From: Liolophura sinensis
Taxonomy: Eukaryota; Mollusca; Polyplacophora; Chitonida; Chitonidae
Assembly (NCBI RefSeq): GCF_032854445.1
Contig: NC_088302.1
Location: 53,662,046-53,726,045 of the forward strand
Length of the DNA: 64,000 nucleotides
Direction: 5' to 3'
Shown here: piece by piece, positions 56,451 to 64,000 of the stretch
Layout of the letters: each line of letters begins with the position of its first letter
Position numbering within the stretch: position 1 is the first letter of the stretch
Notes under the pieces: model-generated
The model's input: only the letters and a program-made list of their open reading frames with translations
Told to the model about the DNA's origin: nothing
The model's database searches: none
Made by a program: the position numbers and the translations under genes

Positions 56451-57894
56451 CAGACAAAGATTATTTATTAATTTCTGTGAAGTTCTTATGTATCCCACCT
56501 TGAAAGTGTTTTCCAAACATATACATGTACATGCATATATACTTTTCTGATCAAATTTGTTCATGTCTTAGGGCACATGATCTCCAAAGCCCTCCTTGGA
56601 TAACCACTCAATAACTTTGTCAACTGCCCATCTTGTAACATCCATTATTTTGCTGCGGTTGTGAAACTAGAAAAGCAAAATGTAGATGCATGTAAGCGCT
56701 AATGATCCCTTAAAAATATGGTGTATGAATTTACACATCACATCACAATTTAACATCAAACCGGTGAAACTTTATCTCAGATGGTAGAGCTGAGCGCGGT
56801 TTGGAATATAGTATAGTTAACGAGTTTGCAAAGAATGCGTGTATTCCAAGTATGGAACATAAAAGTAAGAGAGCTTTAAGCTTAACAGCACCGCTATTTT
56901 AACCTCCTTTATTACGTCATCGTGCTGTATCTAGTAGGGTTGGGTTTAACACATGTAGGTAAATTTATGGAATGACAGCTTGCTCTCTGGCCTAAGGTAA
57001 CAGTAGGCTATGTAGGCATTGCATCGCATTAAGTTGCGACCTTATCAACTACCTTTCACAAAAAAAACACCAACAGTCTGATAATTATTCTGTTATTCTG
57101 GCAAATATTCATGGGGAGGATTAGTAGGTTCTCACTGGGCAAGTTTTTAACATGTCAAGACCTGTAAGAAAGTATATCTTGTTAAAAAAATTGAGGTTTC
57201 AAACCTCTTATCTCTTTTTATCAAAGGTTTCAAAAATCTACAAAAATGTGTTTAGTCAGAGTTAGTATCTTTCCCCAAATTTGTCCGAGCGTAATCATGT
57301 ATAAGTTTAAATGGGATGTCTTGATATATTTTAACTATACAGGCATTGAAACAATTCAATATCAAAGGTTTGTAATGGGAACATATTGGTAAAACACAAC
57401 CAAAGTTAGCACATCTGTAAGACAACGGTATTTCTGCACCGTTTTTCCACTAGTAGTAGTTAACTTGAGAAATAAAAAAATTCTTTTCCAATCACACGAA
57501 TGCCACAGTATGCGAAGTTTAAAGGCCTAGCCTGTAGTTCCAGGTAAAACTACTAGCAGGTCAGATGTTTATTTGATTTCCTTTGTACTCGGTAAGAAAC
57601 CATGCAGGTTTCATTTTGAGTCAAGACACACTGCTTCAGCAACGTGAATACAAATCATTAGAGATTCACATCGAGTCGTTGTTGTTTACTCAGTTAAAGC
57701 TATCCAAACCTTTCACCTAGTTGAAAAAATCCAAAACTCCACTTTGCTACTTGGATGGACCCAAAAACTGCGTTGTAATAATTTAATAATTGCAATTTTA
57801 CAAATATCTTGACTGCACTGGAATGGCTGCATCTTAGAGATTAGAAGAACGTTGTAATCACAGGCGCTCGAAACCAGCCTCCTACGTATATATA
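56451..57894. other. Unassigned AT-rich sequence
   Basis: No gene, array or mobile element recognised. Confidence 0.45.
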
Positions 57895-58138
57895 AGAAGT
57901 AAATGTATGAAATGACTTTCGGCCGGCACCACCCAATGTCCCCGAAGAAATAAAACCTTCAACTTCCAACTTTTTCACTCCTTTCCCTACCTTGCCATCT
58001 TGCTTAGACTAGAATTTTGTCTCTATTGGTTTTATTTCCCTTTACAAGGGAGATACCATATAGAAATATATATATAGTGGAGTAATTCTGGAGACATCCG
58101 GTAGTGCCGTCCGAAAGTCATTTCATACCTTTACTTCT
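57895..58138. mobile_element. Miniature inverted-repeat element (about 244 bp)
   Basis: Terminal arms of about 51 bp: 57895-57945 (AGAAGTAAATGTATGAAATG, ACTTTCGGCCGGCACCACC) and the reverse complement of 58088-58138 (AGAAGTAAAGGTATGAAATG, ACTTTCGGACGGCACTACC), roughly 85% identical by eye. The interior is AT-rich and non-coding. Flanks are TATA on the left and TTA on the right; no clear target-site duplication. Confidence 0.72.
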
Positions 58139-58668
58139 TTAAATGTAAGAAAGGACGCTTTTCCTAGGAGATTCAAGATAGTGCCTTCATTAGACCTATG
58201 TCTGATTCGACACACAGATTCCCCCGTCTAGGTCACCTGAACGGTTGTCAGGATGCAGTCGTCGTCGATTAGAACATCAATTTCTACTCATTGCATTTCA
58301 ATCTTGAATAACTTTATTTAAATTTCATCGCAGAAATACAGTACATTCAATCAACTTTAACATTTCTTGAAAAGAAAATATTAGTCTTACCTTTATTATT
58401 TTCTTTTTTTAAATATCAATTGCACATGCAAATTTGTTCATAATTTTTTGGCAATTTTAGATGGAAGTTTTCTTTCTACTTTGATTATGTGCAAGGTCCG
58501 AAATTTGTCCGAAAACTGTCCATAAGGTTCATTATAGCACCCAAACTGAACGCTCCTTTCTAAGTGTATAGGTTGAACACATTAGTTACCTGAAAGACCA
58601 AATTCTAGTGCAAATATATTTATTAAACATGTGTCACATTCTCATTTATAACGTTATAAGCTCAGGTG

Positions 58669-58900
58669 TATATCGCGCTAGTGCAGCGTAATGACCCAGG
58701 AGCCTCTCACCAATGCGGTCGCTGTGAGTTCAAGTCCAGCTCATGCTGGCTTCCTCTCCGACCTTGCGTGGGAAGGTCTGGTAGACCTGTGAATGATTGT
58801 GGTTTCCCCCCAGGCTGTGCCCGGTTTCCTCCCACCTTAACACTGGCCGCCGTCGTAAAAGTGAAATATTCTTGAGTACGGCGTAAAAACACCAATCAAA

Positions 58901-58933
<33 letters not shown>
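58669..58933 (+). mobile_element. SINE lacking the first bases, with (AATA)n tail
   Basis: Begins inside the tRNA head (CGCGCTAGTGCAGCGTAATG), with B box GAGTTCAAGTCC, body and 3' domain (AGTACGGCGTAAAAACACCA), and about nine AAATA repeats as tail. Closely related to 49964-50234. Confidence 0.9.
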
Positions 58934-58935
<2 letters not shown>

Positions 58936-59179
58936 CATTATTACGCAAAGACAATAAGAGGTGGTTCAGAATACCCACCATACAAAAATGATTTTCAGGA
59001 GCCTTTTCTCTTTAATGTAAAATCGACAAGTGTGCAGCCACCACAGAAGTATCATGTCGAAGACACCAGATACATGTATGACACCCCACCCACACATATT
59101 CTTTCCTTGCTTTTACCTTTTTAGTGCTGAGCGCCAAGCGATGAAGCAATTAATACAGTACCATTTTTAAAGTCTTTGA

Positions 59180-59260
59180 TGACCCGACACGGATTTGAAC
59201 CCAGGTCTTCAGACTTCGAGAGGCAAGTTTTGTTGTATCCTAGTCGTGCGATGAGCTTTG
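59180..59260 (-). repeat. tRNA-like SINE head remnant
   Basis: On the minus strand it has a perfect B box (GGGTTCAAATCC) with CGTGTCGGGTC after it and AGCTCATCGCACGACTAGGA before it. No second stem set completes a tRNA. Probably a SINE head of another family. Confidence 0.45.
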
Positions 59261-59589
59261 GATACATTTTTAGTTTTCCAATCAACTTTTAATCATTTGT
59301 CCAGTTGTACACGAAAAGCTTTATAAATACGACATTCATCTGGCCGTGTACACAACAAGCCGCTTAAAATCTGAAACCTAATTCCAACCATATGGATCAG
59401 AACAAGCTTGTTCTTAATCATGAAATGTGCTGAACAATGGTTGAGGTTGCAACAAATATTCTGACAGATTAAAGAAAACATATAGCATAAGTAAGTAGCT
59501 ATCTGGGAGTTATGTATGGGATTACTTAGACACATACAAAAGGCTCAGGGGATTTTCTGACAGGCCTATACTACGCAGATGGTATCAGA

Positions 59590-59837
59590 TTTTTTTTTTT
59601 GATTGGTGTTTTACGCCGTACTCAAGAATATTTCACTTATACGACGGCGGCCAGCATTATGGTGGGTGGAAACCGGGCACAGCCGGGGGAAACCCACGAC
59701 CATCCGCAGGTTGCTGGCAGACCTTCCCACTTACGGCCGGAGAGCTGGACTCAAACTCACAGCGACCACATTGGTGAGAGGCTCCTGGGTCATTACGCTG
59801 CGCTAGCGCGCTAACCGACTGAGCCACGGAGGCCCCT
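59590..59837 (-). mobile_element. Full-length SINE with perfect 14-bp target-site duplication
   Basis: Antisense copy running from a T-run and GATTGGTGTTTTACGCCGTA to GCGCTAACCGACTGAGCCAC and GGAGGCCCC, the start of the tRNA head. CAGATGGTATCAGA is present at 59576-59589 and again, unchanged, at 59838-59851. The intact duplication and good match to consensus mark it as one of the youngest insertions here. Confidence 0.95.
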
Positions 59838-60076
59838 CAGATGGTATCAGAGGGCTAACTCATTGTTTTTTACCCCATAGATTATGTATGCCCCTCAATC
59901 TCTTTCATTGCCAAGAGGGCACCATTATCCGGGAGTTAATAATACGCCTTTATTTAAAACCAGCGTGGCGGGGACAGCGTGATACGCAAATGATCACAGG
60001 AAACCTTTGAAATACTATCTCTTGTCAATTGACCTCAGTTAAGGCTTTATACTCCAACTGTTCGTGTACATGCTAA

Positions 60077-60119
60077 AATTTATTTATTTATTTACATTTG
60101 ATTGGTGTATAACGCCATA
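60077..60119 (-). mobile_element. Short SINE 3' end fragment
   Basis: TTTATTTATTTATTTACATT then TGATTGGTGTATAACGCC; homology then stops abruptly at about 60119. Confidence 0.6.
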
Positions 60120-60333
60120 GAAATGCAGCGGGACTTAGCGGTAGTGAAAGCAGACCATCACTATAAATGCCCTCAGGAGACCCTAATGAAACATGAAGGA
60201 TGGAGAGACGGGCGGTGTTAAACAGAAGCTACTGGAACACACAGAGCGGTCCTGGAATGGCAGAGTGGATCAATGCTGTTGTTGCATGGAGAACAACGCA
60301 AGGTATCATATACCGATGAGAACTACGTGAACA

Positions 60334-60642
60334 GTGACCCGAAGCAGGCTAATGAAAGCTGATGATGCAATCTTGCCATTGATTAACCGGACAGACTCAG
60401 GGAAGCGTCCACATATTGCAGCTTTGCACAGGTTTGCCCAGCCATCTATTTTGCTCTTTTGTGGAATAATGACACGGTTGCATGATCTTGCTGATGCGTG
60501 GACACCTTCACGAACACATAGCTATCAGCACCACAAGCAGTTATCCGCTTCTCAGTGTAGATGTAAAACATGATGTCAGTGTGAAAGATGTTCTTGTCGG
60601 CGAGCAGGACTCGGTTGCAAAGGAATTTTCGGTTGCTCAGAT
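60334..60642 (+). pseudogene. Decayed open frame ending in a CXC (tesmin/TSO1-like) cysteine cluster
   Basis: The frame DDAILPLINRTDSGKRPHIA and LHRFAQPSILLF runs to SASQCRCKT, a stop codon (60571), then continues in the same frame as CQCERCSCRRAGLGCKGIFG plus C. The spacing C-x-C-K-...-C-x-C-x-x-C-x-C-R-x-AGL-x-C-...-C resembles a CXC/CRC zinc-binding motif, which also occurs at the ends of some transposon proteins. Whether the source was a host gene or a mobile element cannot be told. Low to moderate confidence. Confidence 0.4.
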
Positions 60643-60699
60643 TAAAGACCAGCCACGTGAGAATGGAGCATCAAGAGGAAAATGAAGAGGTGGATGAGA

Positions 60700-61234
60700 A
60701 GGGCAAAATGGCAAACATTCTGGTAACCTGAGCTAACGACCTGGTCGAGAAAACAAACTGTGGAATACAACGTTAATGTCCCAGACTGGTGGAAAAACGA
60801 ACTATTGAATGAAATGTGTTCAATTTCAGATACATGAGCTACTTTTATTAGTGAGAAAAACTGGTTATATATTTCAAGTAAGTGTCATGTGACGTAATAA
60901 CAGGAAATAAAAATCCTTTCCTTGGTACATAGGTATACATTTTTTTACTTGTTAACCCTATGAAAACATACAAGGGATCTAAGGATCATTTCTAGTCTGT
61001 ATTCGTTTTGAAAATAGTTGACATAAGGACGAGATCCATGTTCGATGGAGATAAGGCCGACCTAAGAGGAATTTTGGACATTTTTTTGGATCGCTCAAAG
61101 AAAATCACTGAACAATTTCCTCGACTGCCAACATTTGTTTTGTTGTTCTCTGGGCTCTACTTAGTTCACCTAAAATGGTAGTTTGCTTTGGTCACTAAAG
61201 TCCCACGGGCTTACACTTGCTTCCTGACCAGTAC
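60700..61234. other. Unassigned sequence
   Basis: No gene or repeat recognised. Confidence 0.45.
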
Positions 61235-61312
61235 TGAATGAGCTGAACTTGAACTCACAGCAAACTGCACTGCGCTAGCACGTTAAGCCCTAGGCCAGGA
61301 AGGTCCCAAGCT
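61235..61312 (-). mobile_element. Diverged SINE head fragment
   Basis: GAACTTGAACTCACAGC and CTGCGCTAGCACGTTAAGCC then AGGAAGGTCCC match the tRNA head of the main SINE in antisense, with several changes and a small deletion. Confidence 0.55.
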
Positions 61313-62789
61313 AAGATAGTAGCAACTTACAACCCTTCACTAAGTCACATCTGGTCTTAATGGTTTTATCCTCTGGCCTCTATGGACATAATGTCGGAGT
61401 GATATCCCGAAAGGTGCTCCCAAGACACCAAGGGTGTCAGTGCACGTGCTGCATGCTGATGACTATGGATCACAGGCATTATGTAGTAAGTACACCCCAG
61501 TAGATTATTGAATCTATCAGATACTGCCAGCTTTATTGCGCACATATGCTTGCCATCCTCTCCTTTTTACGTTCCACGCAGAATTTCACCCTGCAAGAAA
61601 TGCAAAGTACATCTGTATTTTAGGGCTATGTTCTAGAATTTCATCTCTTCCACATTTACAATAGGGTACCAACATGAATAACTCTTATTTACTTACAACT
61701 AACTAAATAGACAACTTTTACCATACAATTTAGAGATGGATTCTCCTTTGTTAATTTTCACAAATAATGTAAAGTAAGAAGGTGTTCAAAATCACATTGA
61801 GATTTAAATTCTTTATTTTGTCGGTCAGATAAGGCCCTTTACGGAGCTTTTTAAAGACACATAGTGATATAATTTCGCCAAAGACGTTCGTCTGTGGTTG
61901 CCACGCTAAAGTCGGGGCCTCCTAAACTCGGGACAGTGACTTTTTATCCTTTTTTGTCACTTTCACGAGCCGCACTGTTTAAACCCCCACGTCTACCCCA
62001 TGACCCAGTTAATGTGAGGCCGTAATGTTTGGAGCCCCCATTTTAAAAAAAAAAACATTATGCAGAAGTCCGCTTTTCGTACATCAACTTGATACTGAAC
62101 GAGTTAAGGTTTTAGTATGTCCCACCTCGTTCTGCCGCTAAACTTGACGAGGTGTTACTCTACAGTTTACTCAGTGTCATGTTGTTTGATGTTTCCAGGT
62201 ACATTGGACTTAGTTTTTCACGATACACACATGTTTAAAGCGTGAAGGTTTGTACAACTGTTCAAAGTAATGTTTCAGAGGTGGTAAGGAGCAAATATGT
62301 AGTATTTACGAAGGTTTGTTGACATCGCCTGTGAACGGTGAAATGTAGGGAACGTAAAACGTAAACGTAAATGAAGGATGTTGTAGTGACCGTGTTTACA
62401 TTACAGTTTAGTATATGTAGTAATAGGCTTGTAGCACTATAATGACATATGTTTAATGTTGTACAATAAGGTTATCAGTGTTAATGCAGTGGTTAATCAA
62501 GTCTGAATGCAGGCAGAGGAAGTCTAGACTACGTAGCAAATCCTTTGTCTTACCCTAGTACAGAGCCATACATATCTAATGAAATCTCGAACCATGAGCC
62601 CGGAATGCTGTGTCGAGTCACGCACCGATCAATTAGTTTGTGTAAATCGATAAAGTATTGCATTTAAAATTACTTTGGTGCTATACGATATCATATTACA
62701 TGTGCAGGCATCTATATTACTGTTTTTATGGATTGTCTAGCATATACAACATAATACAAGAATTGTCTATATGGTGATGCCAGGCCACT
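61313..62789. other. Unassigned sequence upstream of the LTR-type coding region
   Basis: It may contain the 5' LTR and leader of the retroelement that follows, but I could not find a matching LTR copy or a clear primer-binding site. Confidence 0.4.
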
Positions 62790-63133
62790 ACCCTGAGATA
62801 TGATCCTGTGCTGAATGAGTTAATGCCATTATTACAAAACAGTAACGTTACCGATGAAGACCTGTTGAAAAAGTGGTTGAAGTTTCCTCCTCAGAATTGG
62901 AGCGCCGGAAGAAGCTGGGAGGACCGAAAGTGAATAGTGTTTCAGAGTCTGAGAGTAACAACACCCCAAGCCAACCACAGCCTGCGAAGAAAGAATTTCC
63001 ATGGTCAGCGGAGATCCGTGGGAAAAGTGGCAATGGGGGCAGTTGTCGCCACTGTTTCAGATGTGGCAGCCCACATCATTATAAGGTAGGCTGTGACCAG
63101 CCAGTTCTAAACAAACCCAGTCAGGTAAACTAG
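62790..63133 (+). pseudogene. LTR retrotransposon gag fragment with CCHC zinc knuckle
   Basis: Encodes a gag C-terminal part: VLNELMPLLQNSNVTDED, a frameshift at the A-run near 62867, then SSSELERRKKLGGPKVN, a polar linker and the knuckle CFRCGSPHHYKVGC (fits CX2CX4HX4C). The N-terminal gag region is not recognisable upstream. Packaging/assembly protein of a Gypsy-like element, here broken. Confidence 0.7.
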
Positions 63134-63249
63134 ATTTGGCCATGACTAAGAGGGAAGTTGTGGCCACGCTGAATGATGAACCCCATACTGAATGTAAGAC
63201 TGTAAATGCTACTTGTAATGAGCTAAGAGGTACAGAGGTACACCAAAGG

Positions 63250-63547
63250 ATAGAAATCGTCTTGTGAAATTAGTTGGTGCAAAATGTGAAATTAGGTGTA
63301 CACTGGGTGATAAAGAGACAGAAGTCTTATGGGACACCGGATCACAGGTTTGCATAGTGGCAAACTGTGGCTAGATAAGAATCTGCCCAATGTTGATATC
63401 AAGTCTGTTCAAGAATTATTGGGACCTAAAGACAGCCTTAAGCTGGTAGCAGCAAATGGGACAGTCATTCCATTTGAAGGTTGGATAGAAGTATCATTGC
63501 AGTTATTGTCAGCTGACAAAGTCAATGTTTACTTATCCCCAAATTGA
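63250..63547 (+). pseudogene. LTR retrotransposon aspartic protease, frameshifted
   Basis: The DTGSQVCIV active-site motif (about 63334-63360) follows EIRCTLGDKETEVLW, as in retropepsins. A frameshift and stop soon after it (near 63365) move the remainder (LDKNLPNVDIKSVQELLG, LVAANGTVIPFEGWIEV) to another frame. The next conserved block, GYSVIEHYI (about 63585-63612), follows the stop at 63545. Gag and protease are in the normal Gypsy-type order. Confidence 0.75.
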
Positions 63548-63559
63548 TCGCCAATAATC

Positions 63560-64000
63560 CTGATATTAACATATATTAGCATAGGGTACAGTGTAATTGA
63601 ACACTACATTAAAGATGTCAGTGAATGTAAGTCGGGAAAACAAAGTGCACAAGCATGTCAGTTTGTAAAGTACTCCATTCTCCGTGTCAGTAATGTAGAG
63701 GCAAAGAAAATAGTGCAACTTTTAGAAAGCCACAGTAGTGACCTTGGCCTTGCCAAAGTTTGCAGCGGAAGTGTGGTTATACCTGGAGGTAGTACAGCAC
63801 AAATCAAATGTATAGTACATACCAGAGTTGATGGTGACATAGATGCCATATTAGAGTCTAATGTAGAGGGAGTCTCAGATGGCTTATGTGTGAATGAGAC
63901 TTTAGTGAGAATTTATAAGAACACTGTGAGTAGGATTAAAGTAAGTGTAAACAACACTTCCGCCCTTGATATTTCTTTGCCAGGAAGAACAGTATTAGGT
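63560..64000 (+). pseudogene. LTR retrotransposon pol segment before the reverse transcriptase, cut by window end
   Basis: The open frame continues to the last base with EAKKIVQLLESHSSDLGLAK, VIPGGSTAQIKCIVHTRVDG, LCVNETLVRIYKN and SALDISLPGRTVLG. This beta-rich linker is usual between protease and RT in Gypsy-like elements of invertebrates, from memory. RT motifs would lie just beyond 64000. Confidence 0.65.

Overview
The window is metazoan nuclear DNA, AT-rich and repeat-dense, with short exons and long introns. The repeats point to a lophotrochozoan, most likely a marine mollusc (bivalve or gastropod). At least eight copies of one tRNA-derived SINE are present, with a 3' domain reading GATTGGTGTTTTACGCCGTA on one strand and usually a TTTA tract or poly-A tail. 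There is also a LINE ending in an (ATTC)n tail. I recall both types as abundant in molluscs. No bacterial operon, phage or CRISPR structure is present.

The left 28.6 kb is one host gene on the minus strand. Thirteen coding exons (28595 down to 481) join with compatible splice phases at every junction. They encode the N-terminal 448 residues of an inositol polyphosphate 4-phosphatase (INPP4A/INPP4B-like): a PH domain, a C2 domain, and the conserved segment after it. The catalytic CX5R part lies beyond the left edge. The introns carry large tandem arrays: 32 bp (3235-5035), 71 bp (5201-5534), 135 bp (8665-12935, about 31 copies with a 1.2-kb higher-order duplication), 26 bp (13461-13616) and 22 bp (17988-18750).

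From 28.6 to 41 kb, upstream of the INPP4 start codon, I see no convincing host exon. This part holds a 51-bp and a 27-bp tandem array, a nested inverted-repeat (foldback) structure at 33.8-35.4 kb, and a decayed Penelope-like element. That element has a GIY-YIG fragment and, just before it, a sequence with the secondary structure of a minimal hammerhead ribozyme.

From 41 to 64 kb the sequence is mostly mobile-element material. It includes a decayed L1-type LINE on the minus strand whose reading frame runs into a 48-bp minisatellite and which is interrupted by a SINE; a nearly complete but defective 5.8-kb I/Jockey-group LINE (43817-49596) with a probable target-site duplication; several SINE copies, some with target-site duplications; an 89-bp tandem repeat; a small inverted-repeat element at 57.9-58.1 kb; a remnant with a tesmin-like cysteine pattern at 60.3-60.65 kb; and, at the right edge, the start of a broken LTR retrotransposon (gag zinc knuckle and aspartic protease).

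The main biological content is therefore one signalling-enzyme gene whose introns have been inflated by minisatellites, beside a TE-rich flank. An unexpected pattern is that five arrays with otherwise different units share the palindromic core ACATGT.
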